Of a stretch of DNA of 64,000 bases, positions 26,101-34,616 are shown one piece after another. This stretch comes from Nematostella vectensis (taxonomy: Eukaryota > Cnidaria > Anthozoa > Actiniaria > Edwardsiidae). A program made the position numbers and the translations under genes. The notes below the pieces were generated by a model. The model had not been told where the DNA came from. It did no database searches and worked only from the letters and a program-made list of their open reading frames with translations. The stretch spans positions 8,642,515 to 8,706,514 of the forward strand of contig NC_064048.1 of the NCBI RefSeq assembly GCF_932526225.1. The letters run 5' to 3'. Each line of letters begins with the position of its first letter. Position 1 is the first letter of the stretch.

Positions 26101-28367
26101 CTTCAGTGCGCCATCGCCGCCGCCACCCTGCAGCATCGCGAAGCCAACAGCTCCGTCATGAAGTTCCTCAAGGAGCTCATCCTCTCGGGGGCCATCAAGG
26201 TTCAGGGTCTACACAAAGCGAGTTTTCAAAAAATACATGGCGAATAGGCCATTCCAGCTATAAGCATACGCGCGCACTCATGAAAACCTACCTCAACTAC
26301 CGTCATGCAACGCGCGCGTCGTTTGGTGCAAGCTTGAAAAGGCGCGCGCTGCATTCTCATAGTTGAGGTAGGTTTCTATGGTAATGCGTGCGCAAACTCA
26401 TAGCTGGAATGGCCTATCGGGCCGACATTCACTAAGAGTTCACGTGATTTTTTGGGTGTCAAACTCGCGCGCTTCAGCTTTTGGCGGCAAAATTATGCAC
26501 ACAAAATGCAAAAAATTTTATTAGTATGTTCATTGAAATATTTTGTTTTCGTCGCTCTCTCGTGTTACGGCCCGAGAGCGATGCCATTCCTGTGTATATT
26601 TTGGCGCGAGTTTAACACTAAAAAAGTCACGTTATTTCTTAGTGCATGTCGCCTATTTTCGGGTTGGATTTCCAGTGTCGATCGTGTGTGATGTAATGTA
26701 ACTGAGTTGTATCTATGCCCTTTCAACAGGATAAGAACGATCAAATTCATGAGCGATCGTCACTCGTGCGTCAGATCCTTTCAGGTCAAGGGCAGAATAT
26801 CGTCAATGGTTAGTTATTTCATCCTCGTACTCTCAGGATCTAGAGCTTGGGGGCGAGAACACCACGGAAACGTGGGCATTAGATAAATCGGGGCAGTCAA
26901 GGGGTGTGTGTGTGTTTTTTTTTCTTTTCGTCTCTGGGGCGATCTAGTCCAGAAACTCTATTTCCTGGGTTTCCGGAAATGGCCACAGGGTACCCATACT
27001 CTATGCCCTGGGTTTGCCTAAATGTCCACAGGGTCCCCATCAAAAAAGCCAGACTTAACCCTAGGCTGCATAACACAGAAGTTTTCAGACCTTTGTGGAA
27101 AGCAAACAAGCCAGGCTTGAGCGTCTGCTATCGCAGCACCTTATTCTAATACTGTCTCCAGGTCTCATCCACGCATGCGCGGGCTCACTGCCGACTTATA
27201 TGATTCCCGAAGTTGCAGATGTTATTTATGAACTGCTGGCTTTCTGTAGACAGGTTAGTGAATAAGTCCGTATAATACAAGTCTAGGTTTCCGTTAAGAC
27301 AAAACAGGGAGCTTTTAGATGCTGTAGTAGTTGTTAAAGTCGTGAACAAGTTTTTTTCCACGCCCGAGTTCCCACTATTTAGAAGTCCCTCAGTGCTCTG
27401 ACCCGTTAACCATTATATGATGTTTCCACGCCCGAGTTCCCACTATTTAGAAGTCCCTCAATGCTCTGACCCGTTAACCATTATATGATGTTTCCACGCC
27501 CGAGGTCTAACTATGTAGAAATCCATCAATGCTCTGACCTGTTAACCATTATACGATGTTTCCACGCCCGAGGTCCCATTTTGTAGAAATCCCACAATGT
27601 TCTGACCTGTCTACCATTGGTGCCTTATATAATGTTTCCACGCCCGAGTTCCCACTATGTAGAAATCCCAAAATGTTCTGACCTGTTTACCATTGCCTTC
27701 CCAGGAGACCTTGCAGTGGATAAGCCACTCCCTCTCCTCACTACCGACCCAGTCCGTGCCTGGTCACGTGATAGCAACCCCAGAGCAGCTCCGTGAATTT
27801 CACAACTCACTCTCAAGGTATGTAGCCTGCAAGCACATTGCAATGACCAGTTACCGTTAATGATCTGATAAATGTCCCCTATCTAAAGAACGCCCCCCCC
27901 CCCTCCCCTTAGTATTAAACGCCCCTCTCTAACAAACGGCCCCTCTATTAAACACCCCCCCCCCTAACCCTGCTCCCCTCCTGCCCAGCTTAAAAAACAA
28001 ACGACGTAGGAATTGCGGTAATGTAACCCCACTGCAGTTGGGTTTGTAACATTGTTATAGTTTATAATGAACGCTTCCTTCTAATTAACGCCTCCAATCT
28101 ATTAAACGCCTCCTCGGACCATCGAAATTAAATAAACGCTTCCCGTTTCTAAAAGGCAGAATTGCACTATTCCATCGATAAATGCCGACCTTGGCCAATC
28201 AAATGACTAGAATAGCCAAGCTATCCATGGATTAGCGCTATTCTGCCTTTCAGGAACCGGGCCCAGCTCAATACAGGAATATATATATTTTTTTTTTTAC
28301 TTGCAGCGCATCCAATCAGCAAGGCGTGTGGAAAGCAGCCAAGGTATTCTCGCGTCTTTTCCGGTGA
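5121..28367 (+). CDS. TNPO3: Transportin-3 (SR-protein import receptor), 29 exons
   Basis: Transportin-3 is a karyopherin-beta that imports SR-rich splicing factors. Exons: 5121-5249, 6438-6527, 7126-7236, 8199-8272, 8698-8761, 8937-9029, 10847-10894, 11700-11795, 12436-12516, 15112-15212, 15833-15908, 15991-16053, 16529-16675, 17026-17133, 17384-17481, 17923-18059, 19753-19883, 20307-20367, 21256-21350, 21767-21837, 22993-23053, 23754-23824, 24257-24326, 25235-25446, 26046-26199, 26730-26808, 27162-27253, 27705-27817, 28307-28367. They sum to 2787 nt (928 residues; human is 923), with continuous phase. Landmarks in order: WLGHLQRS near the N-terminus, [29 protein letters not shown], the arginine-rich helix [16 protein letters not shown] that in human contacts the RS cargo, [19 protein letters not shown], and the C-terminal KVFSRLFR. 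The start is the first ATG matching the family N-terminus. Many introns carry arrays anchored on exon edges. Confidence 0.95.
5818..5995. mobile_element. TAGGCC-family MITE, copy 1
   Basis: The left end AATAGGCCATTCCAGCTATA is repeated inverted at the right end as TATAGCTGTAATGGCCTATT, and the match continues inward past an AAGATTGCA/TGCAATCTT pair. It is about 178 bp long with no ORF. A TA is found at each end, as expected for Tc1/mariner-type targets. Three relatives occur in this window (20791, 26243 and 44371). It lies in TNPO3 intron 1. Confidence 0.85.
7293..7877. mobile_element. 580-bp non-autonomous DNA transposon
   Basis: The ends are inverted repeats: CAGGGTTTCTGGAATTACG on the left and CGTAATTCCAGAAGCCCTG on the right, one mismatch in 19. 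The interior is AT-rich and repeats ATTACGCG-type blocks many times near both ends. No transposase ORF is seen. CAGGG ends are common in hAT elements, but the flanks (TTAAT on the left, TTAAA on the right) could also suggest a TTAA target, so the superfamily is open. It lies in TNPO3 intron 3. Confidence 0.8.
9030..9990 (+). repeat. 47-bp array copying TNPO3 exon 6 end plus donor
   Basis: The last 40 or so bases of exon 6 and its splice donor (CACCTTATG followed by GTAAG) recur 20 times in the intron. The first copy lies 60 bp downstream and the rest are spaced exactly 47 bp (junctions at 9089, 9136, 9183 and so on to 9982). Two alternating sub-types (AGCTGAGGTACTC and AGCTGGGGTACTC) suggest that a 94-bp dimer was amplified. 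All but one copy keep GTAAG; the copy near 9512 has GTTAG. The intron therefore holds about 20 decoy 5' splice sites. Confidence 0.97.
10059..10337. mobile_element. MITE with AGGGACTTGCGCTAAGA ends
   Basis: TAGGGACTTGCGCTAAGAGA on the left matches the reverse complement of TTCTTAGCGCAAGTCCCCTA on the right. It is about 280 bp, without an ORF. A partial relative lies at 48462-48605 in EFCAB6. It sits directly after the exon 6-derived array, in TNPO3 intron 6. Confidence 0.82.
11117..11570 (+). repeat. 44-bp array related to TNPO3 exon 8 acceptor
   Basis: Ten tandem copies of a 44-bp unit (GTTATAACTCTCAGTTTTGT, TATACTGCCTG, TATTCGGGTTAGG), nearly identical, plus a partial copy. Degenerate relatives flank the array at about 10990 and at 11667-11716, where the unit overlaps the true splice acceptor and first bases of exon 8 (GGTTATAACCACCAGTTTTG, then GTTTTTTAG and CTGTTTCGCTG). 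The array therefore seems to have grown out of the 3' end of the intron. Confidence 0.9.
12491..14288 (+). repeat. 36 identical 50-bp copies of TNPO3 exon 9 end plus donor
   Basis: The unit is the last 26 bases of exon 9 (TCTGCAATGCTCTC, TACACGGCAGAG) plus the donor and first 24 intron bases (GTATTTTGTTACC, ATAGGGAGTTA). It repeats 36 times from 12491 to 14288 with no difference that I could see. The first copy is the real exon end. Only the last copy is cut, by two bases. Such uniformity means very recent amplification, strong homogenisation, or an assembly artefact. The period is not a multiple of three, so reading through reaches a stop at 12631-12633. Confidence 0.97.
14862..15111 (+). 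repeat. 56-bp array running into TNPO3 exon 10 acceptor
   Basis: About four copies of a 56-bp unit (TGTTCTATTTCTGCTGTTGT, TTATGACATAACTTTCACCA, TATTTCTGCTTGTTCG). The last, diverged copy ends TGTTCTGTTTCTGTTGTCGG, GACAG, which is the polypyrimidine tract and acceptor of exon 10 at 15112. The array looks like tandem growth of the acceptor region. Confidence 0.88.
15330..15790. repeat. Imperfect CAT/ATC triplet microsatellite
   Basis: A long run of ATC and CATCAC triplets with interruptions. Blocks such as TCAGCAATATCATCTTCATA and CTGCTATATTCATTATCATC recur in TNPO3 intron 17 at 19940-20215, so the two tracts share an origin. The apparent ORFs here are repeat translations. Confidence 0.85.
17228..17395 (+). 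repeat. Degenerate copies of TNPO3 exon 15 acceptor
   Basis: Four diverged copies of a unit of about 40-50 bp, beginning near 17232, 17272, 17322 and 17369. Each reads TTGTATTGTTTAG or a close variant, then ATGTNNNAAAG, then CC. The last copy is the true acceptor and start of exon 15 (TTGTTTTGTTTAG then ATGTACCAAAGCC). Two upstream copies keep an AG at the junction. Confidence 0.75.
18345..19650 (+). repeat. 33/34-bp minisatellite in TNPO3 intron 16
   Basis: About 39 copies of CTTCCTTGACCTGTCTTATG plus TCATTTACTGCGG (33 bp) or TCATTTTAATGCGG (34 bp). The two variants are interspersed in blocks. Where 33-bp copies run together they open long false ORFs with an 11-residue period ([11 protein letters not shown] and [11 protein letters not shown]). 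No match to the flanking exons was seen, so this array is not anchored on an exon edge. Confidence 0.97.
19940..20215. repeat. CAT-rich microsatellite in TNPO3 intron 17
   Basis: ATC triplets plus three copies of a 47-bp block containing ACCATTACTATAATCAATAT, CCTGTTATCATCATCATC. It shares blocks with 15330-15790. Confidence 0.85.
20791..20916. mobile_element. TAGGCC-family MITE, copy 2
   Basis: AATAGGCCATTCCACCTATA at the left and TAGCTGGAATGGCCTATT at the right are inverted repeats. The interior contains the GCGCGCGCTGCATGACGGTTGT-type block shared with the copy at 44371. Length about 126 bp; TA at both ends. Confidence 0.82.
22337..22640 (+). repeat. 153-bp direct duplication in TNPO3 intron 20
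   Basis: The segment starting CATAAAACACTAGGG at 22337 is repeated at 22490 with only a few substitutions over about 150 bp. Both copies end with GTTGCACAGG, ACTCCTATATATCCT. High identity suggests a recent tandem duplication. No coding content was recognised. Confidence 0.9.
24095..24256 (+). repeat. Degenerate copies before TNPO3 exon 23 acceptor
   Basis: Two clear 68-bp copies (ACTACATGCTCATTTGTTGT at 24110 and ACTACATGTTCATCTGTTGC at 24178, both followed by GGGC, TTCCTTTCCT-like and GATATGTTGTTT) end at the true acceptor, where TGTTGTAG joins ATGTATGAGG of exon 23. The intronic CTACATGTTCATC blocks look like decayed copies of this acceptor plus exon start. Confidence 0.65.
25421..25800 (+). 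repeat. TNPO3 exon 24 end plus donor, tandem copies
   Basis: The exon 24 end (GACGATCTCTACCGACTTAT, ATCGAG) with its donor and following intron (GTAATGACATCGTTACAA) recurs 162 bp downstream at 25583, keeping GTAATG, and in decayed form at 25739. Intron blocks between them (GAATAGAAAGTCTT, CATACGGCAGAGTGCAA) are duplicated too. Use of the second donor would be 162 nt away, in phase, but the added segment begins with an in-frame TAA. Confidence 0.9.
26243..26417. mobile_element. TAGGCC-family MITE, copy 3
   Basis: AATAGGCCATTCCAGCTATA and TCATAGCTGGAATGGCCTAT form the ends. A second internal inverted repeat (ACCTACCTCAACTA and TAGTTGAGGTAGGT) flanks the GCGCGC-rich centre. It starts 44 bp after the exon 25 donor and stops 12 bp before another MITE. 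Confidence 0.88.
26430..26644. mobile_element. MITE with 40-bp inverted ends
   Basis: The left arm CACTAAGAGTTCACGTGATT, TTTTGGGTGTCAAACTCGCG pairs with the right arm CGCGAGTTTAACACTAAAAA, AGTCACGTTATTTCTTAGTG. About 215 bp, no ORF. Related CACGT-rich fragments occur near 56660-56700 and 59990. Confidence 0.82.
27355..27703 (+). repeat. 68-bp array running into TNPO3 exon 28 acceptor
   Basis: Five copies of a roughly 68-bp unit (TTTCCACGCCCGAGTTCCCA, CTATTTAGAAGTCCC, GCTCTGACC, GTTAACCATTATATGATG). The last copy diverges at its end into CTGACCTGTTTACCATTGCC, TTCCCAG, which is the acceptor of exon 28 at 27705. Confidence 0.9.
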
Positions 28368-29249
28368 CCTGGTAACGAGAAGTATGACTTCGCACTCAAC
28401 CGCTGTCCTCCACGCCGTGGAATGGATTGGACTGTGGGATGGTGTGGAATTACATCGTAGTCGTTGCATGCTATTATTAGACGGGAACTAAAGCTGGTGT
28501 TTTATTTCGATAAAATGAAGTTCAATTCAGCATTAAGTCGCCAGAGATGCTATAGCTGATATTGAGGAAGAATCTGACATTGATATAATGCATAAATCTG
28601 GCGAAGTCTTTGGCAAGCTTCGTAGCTTGGTCTGTCACAAGACTGCTTACCTTCTGTCCAGAGTTCATCGGATTCAATTAAGTAAAGTTTCATCAAGTGG
28701 AAGAGAGTTCCAATATTACATTCCCTGCTGGTTGTAATAACGATGGGGTTGCTGCTTACACAAGGATCATGTTATTTTGAAAAAGGAGATATTTGCTGCT
28801 GTATTTCTAGGAATAACAAGAAGATATCCACTGCTGTATCTTCCTGTTTTATCTTGTGCTGCAACACTCACAAAGCTAGGATCGTTTGCACCACCAAGAG
28901 TCACTTCAGTGATTTTAAGTTTCACATAGCAAAAGGAAGACAGGGCAAAGAACAAAGATGGATGGATTTAGTCGAGACATTGTTTGAGAAAGAAGCGAGG
29001 ATTTATTGATTTGTACATAAAGTAGACTTTTAAATATAATTCATGTTTAGCTGTAAACAACACGTTTTAGAGCCACAGTAACTATTTTTGTTTGTTGGAC
29101 ATATTTTTAGATTAATATTTTTCTCTCATGAACTCTATGATGATTTAATACCCTATGATTATATAAGAAGCCTGTGTATTGTCTACAACTCGTGAGTATT
29201 GTCTCTCTTGCTCTCAGCGGGAGACACCTCTCAGATTTTAATACCTGAT
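28368..29249 (+). other. TNPO3 3' flank, presumed 3' UTR
   Basis: No gene was recognised. A 55-codon stretch open at about 28550-28737 has no family match and no splice context, so it is left unannotated. There is no AATAAA close to the stop. The block at 28849-28878 is duplicated inside the TA tract at 29550. Confidence 0.5.
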
Positions 29250-29357
29250 CCTAATTGGTTAACAGGTTGGTCTCTCAGCTTAAATGCGTAATCCTAATTG
29301 GTTAATAGGTTGGTCTCTCAGCTTAAATGCGTAATCCTAATTGGTTAATAGATTGGC
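29250..29357 (+). repeat. 45-bp repeat with inverted CCAAT box, three copies
   Basis: Three near-identical copies of CCTAATTGGTTAATAGGTTG, GTCTCTCAGCTTAAATGCGT. Each holds ATTGG, an inverted CCAAT. It lies 1.5 kb upstream of the next promoter, so a regulatory role is not supported. Confidence 0.8.
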
Positions 29358-29442
29358 ATCTATTGCAGGCAACAGCTTCACCAGCCAAACCTCCCCCCTT
29401 GTCCCGCCCCTTGTTCGCGTGCGTCATACATTGGGGTTAGTA

Positions 29443-29488
29443 TATATTACATATATACTATATATATATATAGTATATATAGTATATA

Positions 29489-29556
<68 letters not shown>

Positions 29557-29598
29557 TGTGCTGCAACACTCACAAAGCTATATATATATATATACTAA
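29443..29598. repeat. (TA)n microsatellite with a 29-bp foreign patch
   Basis: An almost pure TA tract of about 150 bp. At 29551-29579 it is interrupted by a 29-bp non-TA block identical to 28850-28878. A long TA tract like this can extrude and break, which fits a templated repair insertion. Confidence 0.92.
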
Positions 29599-30772
29599 CC
29601 CACACCCTGACCATTACTATGTGAACCATGTGTGAAGGGTCTACTCCGATTCGTTTCGCGCCTCGTTACGCTAACCTCGACTCCCTGGGTTCCCGAGGAT
29701 GGGCACAGAAATGTTTGGGTGCTGTATTTATTGTTGATGCAGTTCTTGTTTTTTGTTGAGGATGATGTCGCTGTTGTTGTTGTGTCTGTAAGGCCAAGTT
29801 TAGACGCCGATATTTTTATTTTATCGCTCCCAATGCAAATGCATGCAAAAAAAACATGGTCAATTTTTTTCATCTTAATTTGTAGCATTTACATTCGGAA
29901 CAGCGAATAGAAAGAGGCGACAGAAAGCCGCAAGTTTGTTCAAATTCGCAACGCTGACCGATACAGGTTTCATGTTTTCAAATACCTAGATGCTAAAATG
30001 GAGCCTGAAGTCTTGCTCACTAGCGTAAAAGAATATACATGTAGCGTCATGAATGTATTATGCTCTCGCTTACATGCGCTTGTATTGCCGTAATTCCCAT
30101 GCAAACGTCCGCAAAATAGCGCCCTCTCCTCCTCGTCTGCCACCCCTGCGCAATTTATTACGGTAAATGGAACAGAAACATTGATTCATATCAATCTCTA
30201 TTTTATCTCCATTATCCGTGTTGAGGCTACGTTTATACCGTCACAAATGAAAAGGACAAATCATTTTCATTTGTGTCGTTGTTTTCAACCCTGGCTTGTA
30301 GATTTATAGATTTAGCCGAACTGTAATCAATGCCATGACCACCGTCATGATGTTCAATTGAGTTTCTGGATATCCCTAATTTTTTTTTATTTGCAAGTCA
30401 TTTCTTCCGCTTTCCCTTTGTCCATTCGCAATTCCGTAGTGTTCTTCAGGGAGTCCCGGAATCGTTTCAGAACTACAGATATTCTGCCCGAGCGCGCCTT
30501 ACAGAGTAGCCCCGAAGGACCCAATATATTCGTAAATTCACACTAATTCAACCAATGCTTATAATTATGGATGCAGGCGATCCTGTTTTTCCCCTTTTTT
30601 AGTGCCCTTGAAGGTCGACATCAGGGTACATAATCTCAAAACCACGTGATAAACACAACAGGTAGCCCAAACTCACAAGCGCAAGCAGAAACAAAACAAG
30701 TTCAAAAGGCAAAAAGCAAAAGAACAAACAAACATTAATGCTAAAATAGCGCAAAAGGTTTTTTTGCCCGGG
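29599..30772. other. Intergenic region upstream of CYTH gene
   Basis: No gene, RNA or clear element was recognised. ORFs here are short and unsupported. Two GCCGTAATT/AATTACGG-type inverted words occur near 30090-30165 and may be part of a decayed element. Confidence 0.4.
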
Positions 30773-30802
30773 TATAAAAGCCGCGGGTCCAAGTCGTCAT
30801 TC
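30773..30802 (+). promoter_or_regulatory. TATA box and initiator of CYTH gene
   Basis: TATAAAA at 30773-30779 is followed by the initiator-like TCATTC at 30797-30802, placing its A 26 bp after the first T of the TATA box. That spacing is classical for RNA polymerase II core promoters. A start there would give a 5' UTR of about 135 nt with two upstream ATGs (30864 and 30869); the second opens a frame that overlaps the CYTH start. Confidence 0.7.
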
Positions 30803-30933
30803 AGTTAGAGACTCGAGATCTTCTCCTAACCGGAAACGGAAAGTGAAGCAAGCGTATCCCATCATGCAATGGAGATCTTTGGCGCCCATTTTGAAGAAAT
30901 ACATGTTTTAGTTGTACTCGATCTCCCGCTAAA

Positions 30934-33575
30934 ATGCCCAAGAACGTTGAAATCAAGGCTAAAATCAGAGACTTGGACAGTATCAGGGCGAAAGCTAAGG
31001 AACTCAGCGGCGAAGATGGTAAGGGAGAGCATTATTGAGTATCTGGATCTAGAATTTTGTGGGCTCGATTGTGTGAAATTGAACCTTTGATTTGATCAGG
31101 AACGCTGATTGAGCAAGAAGATACATTCTTCAAGTCTCCAAAAGGCCGTTTAAAGGTAAAGTAGTTCTTAAAACGCTATTACTAGAGGCGTATGGCATGC
31201 AGAAACCACGAGGGTTTGACGAAGCCGTACACTATGTACACCACTCGAAAGTTCCACTGAACATGAGAGAAAATTGTGAACCAATGTGAGTCAGTACTCA
31301 AGTTACTAAAAAAAGAAAATTGTCCTCAAAAATAATAAAAGTACCGAGGCCCATGCTAAAATCCCAGCTTTGCCCATGAGCCCTCCTCCCCCCCTACCCT
31401 TACCCCAAATAAATAAATGAATGAAAAAAATAACTAAATGGATAACAAAATAGCACAGGGGTATTTCTAGATAAAATGGAAGTTCTTTAGAGTCATGGAA
31501 TGGAAGAGTGATTTTCCTTTCCCACCAGTAGTGGTGGGAAGGTTTTTGTTTAGGTAATCTAATGTTTTGAGTTCAAATTGGAAATAATTTGCACAATTGA
31601 GTTTTACAAAAGCTCAAATTGCATATGCCGTCTTTGAGTTGGAGTTATGTAATTAACAATGCCTAAATTATTATTGTCACAGTATCTTTGTTGTCTTGCA
31701 GTTGAGGAAGTTGATAGATCGCCCCTCTCAGTTGATATATTATGAGCGACCTGATAAAGATGGACCCAAGCTATCAGATTATCACATTGCCTGCACGGAG
31801 ACACCGGATGATCTTAGGATAGTGCTAGAACATTCCTTAGGAATTAAAGGTGAGGTCTGCCTAAAAGTGTTATGAAAGTAAGGTTGCGGTTGCTAAGCAG
31901 ACTAGGGTCACTAAGTAAATAGAAGAGAGATTCATCAGGTGCAGACCCTCGCCACGAACAATGAATGTTCAAAACATTTGATTCCACCAATCACATATCA
32001 AATAGAAAGTGTCTAAATTCTTGCTTTTGATTATCAAAAGAAAATGAACATTTCACAATAAAATAGTTTCCCTCTTTAGTGATCTAAGCTAAAAATATGA
32101 AGTGTTAGATGTGGGTTTGGGAAATTGTGTGTTAGATGTGGCAGGGGGTTGGGTTATGTGTGTGTTAAATGACTCAACAAAGCTTTAACAATGTAAACAA
32201 CCTTGAAATATCTTTCAGTGTTATTCTATTCTTTAAGGAATTGTAAAAAAGAGAAGATATCTTTACATGGTGGGACAGACTAGGGTTCACATTGACAGTG
32301 TTGAAGGACTTGGAGATTTTATGGAATTAGAGGTAAATTATTCTCTGAATAAATCTACCAGAAGTGACTAACTACTTATAAACAAATTTTAAATTCCATT
32401 GAGAAAAAATGATCTGTATAATTTTTTTTTTTTTGCTTGATTAAAACAATATATCTTGATAGCTCAAATTTAGAATTATTGTATTAGTAAATCCTTGATG
32501 GATCCACTTCTATTTTGGACACCCCACTATTTGCAGACAAACAATTCCCCTGTGAAAGGGAAATACAAAGAAATGACTGAAGGAAACCCTAATTATTAGG
32601 AGCACCCATTCACTAAAGGCTACATGTTTGGGCACAGGTAGCCCAGGCAATGGTTGCTTGTCGTAGCTCTTAATTCGGCTGTTCTGAGATCGGTGAGTAA
32701 AGCGTTTTTTTTTTTTTTTTTGTGATATCTTTCTTTAGTAGGGAGAGAGAAGTCATAAATTCCGTTGAGAAAACCCCCCAAATCGTTTATAATATGTGAA
32801 TTTGACAACAACAAGGCATGTTCTAAGTTCTAAGGCAATTTTATTGACAACACTTCACACGAAAAAAAAAAACACTTTACTCGACCGATCTAAGAACAGC
32901 CGAATTCCGAGCTACGACAAGCAACCATTGCCTGGGCTACCTGTGGTTTGGGTGCACTCAGTGGTTTTAGCATATTGACCCCTATCTTGGTTGATGTGGA
33001 TGAAAGAGAACATGGCTGGAGAACACCTCTGGTACAAAAAAAGTTATGGCTTTAACTTATAGAATTTACAAATAACCAATAAATGCTTGCAAGCATTCTA
33101 TAATTTACAATTGCAGCAGAAGATAGAGTACCTGTAAAGGATACAAGTTTAAAATGTTTGAGTGTCCTTAAATGAACCAAGGATTTAAAAATTACAAATA
33201 GGATAATTGAAAACCTGTCGAGTTTCACTCAACCAAACCCAACCCAAAGCATTGATGCTCAAAGGCACAGGTAGTCCAAGACCTTAACACTTTTATGTTG
33301 CTTGGTCTGCCTGGTAGTCTTGTTGAAAGAAGTCGAGTTTAGCTACTAAACTAGGCCAAAAGGGGAGGGGAGGAGGGCCACCTACACCAATAGGGATTCC
33401 GCTAGCTGTCTCTTTATTACAGTATATGTTCTTCTAGGTTGTACTCGAAGAGAATCAGACTGTGGAATATGGACAGCAAATAGCTAATGATCTTCAAGAA
33501 AAGTTAGGTGTCCTGAATGAAGACTTGTTAACTGGTGCATATATGGACCTCATTCTTGCTAAAGCCAAAGCATGA
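30934..33575 (+). CDS. CYTH-domain protein (CyaB/ThTPase superfamily)
   Basis: CYTH enzymes bind triphosphate substrates with divalent metal inside an eight-strand tunnel; members hydrolyse thiamine triphosphate or inorganic tripolyphosphate, and some make cAMP. Exons 30934-31018, 31100-31155, 31702-31849, 32238-32332 and 33438-33575 give 173 residues, 522 nt in phase. The protein starts [13 protein letters not shown]: the family ExExK motif appears as N4-x-E6-x-K8. It continues with basic strands KGRLKLRKL and [14 protein letters not shown], then [10 protein letters not shown], then [20 protein letters not shown], the typical D-x-V-x-x-L-G-x-F-x-E-x-E element, and an [10 protein letters not shown] tail. 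Length matches bacterial CyaB-like single-domain proteins rather than the longer mammalian thiamine triphosphatase. Substrate cannot be predicted. The start is the first ATG giving the family N-terminus. Confidence 0.9.
32633..32945. mobile_element. MITE with ~70-bp inverted ends
   Basis: CACAGGTAGCCCAGGCAATG, GTTGCTTGTCGTAGCTC on the left is matched inverted on the right, ending CCTGGGCTACCTGTG; the match extends through CGGCTGTTCT and GATCGG. A flanking GTTTGGG occurs on both sides, a probable 7-bp target duplication. It lies in intron 4 of the CYTH gene. A short fragment of the same end is seen near 33268. Confidence 0.85.
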
Positions 33576-34484
33576 AGACATAAAATAATTACAGCATCTT
33601 GTGATTGTAGATAAATAAGTTAATTGAATAATAGCAGGGACTGATAATAGTTAAGATTAGTTAGGTGTAGACTAGTCTATTTACATAAATTTCTTTTTAA
33701 TGCATTGCCTTCAAAATGTTCAAATGCCAGTCTAATGTAGTTTCTCTCTTCGTAAGAAAAAAAGGAAGTCTGTTGTTGTTGTTTTTCAAGTCTCTTCATG
33801 CCTATGGGATCCTTACTCAATCAGTCCTTCCTCTCTTTTTTATATATAAGAACGTCTAGTTTTCAGGTAAGGCTGGGCCGTTCTTATTTTTGTTTATAGT
33901 GTATATAAGAATATAATACTCAATGAATTATTAGGAAGAGAATTACACTAATGATCAATAGCAATAATAAGGTTACTATGAGCACAATTTGATTCTGCAT
34001 TTTAAAACGCATCAGGACTAAAAAAAAACATTCTGCTGTCTGAACCTCGTTATATCCTTAGCATGCTCTTAAAATTTGGTGTAATCTCAGGCTGGACGTT
34101 CTTATAAAAAAAGAGTGTAAAGAGTGACTTATGCACGCAGTATTTTCTACAGGCTTTTTTTCGATTGTTTGCTAGGTCTATCTATTTGTTACTAGTTTCG
34201 TTATTTCCCTTTTTTTAATGAGTTACCTCCGTGTGTTCAAAAGAAACTTATCAGTGAGAAAACTTTCACAGATTTGTGTCTTTGCGACCGTTAACTAAAA
34301 CACATACGCCTTTTATCGGTATTAATTACTTTTTGTTTGTAAATGTTCCGTTTCAATGCAGAAAAGCCCTTCACAAGCAAAAGTGCACTCGACTAAAATA
34401 GAACTTGTTGATCCTCGCTTTTGATTGGCTACATCTGGGAAGCCATTCAACTGCATAGCAACCCCTTCACGACGGATTGTAAGC
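33576..34484. other. Spacer between CYTH gene and EFCAB6
   Basis: No gene was recognised. It holds the CYTH 3' UTR, with no clean AATAAA, and scattered TTCTTATA/TATAAGAA words at 33840-33910 that resemble pieces seen in TNPO3 introns at 22030-22300 and 23230-23390, probably a decayed dispersed repeat. Confidence 0.4.
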
Positions 34485-34498
34485 GAGGCCCTAGCAAC
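34485..34498 (+). promoter_or_regulatory. RFX X-box-like site before EFCAB6
   Basis: GAGGCC-CT-AGCAAC fits the ciliary X-box pattern GTNRCC, 0-3 spacer, RGYAAC with a single mismatch. A second AGCAAC half-site lies at 34456-34461. The site is about 120 bp upstream of the EFCAB6 ATG. RFX factors use such sites to drive ciliary genes in animals, which suits EFCAB6. A six-codon uORF (34534-34554) lies between. Confidence 0.5.
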
Positions 34499-34616
34499 AC
34501 CATCAAAATAGTGACCCTTCGGGCTTGAAGAAAATGGCTGAACTGCAATATTGAGCACACAATATCGACTCCACAAATTATTTCAGTTATTGATAAGTTA
34601 CCTTAGGGTAGAAAAG

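Noticed and set aside
28743-29009. 88-residue plus-strand ORF after TNPO3
   Set aside because: No recognised domain, no splice context, and located in the presumed TNPO3 3' UTR.
30869-31090. 73-residue ORF overlapping the CYTH start
   Set aside because: It is out of frame with CYTH exon 1 and runs through its splice donor. It may act as a uORF but is not a separate gene.
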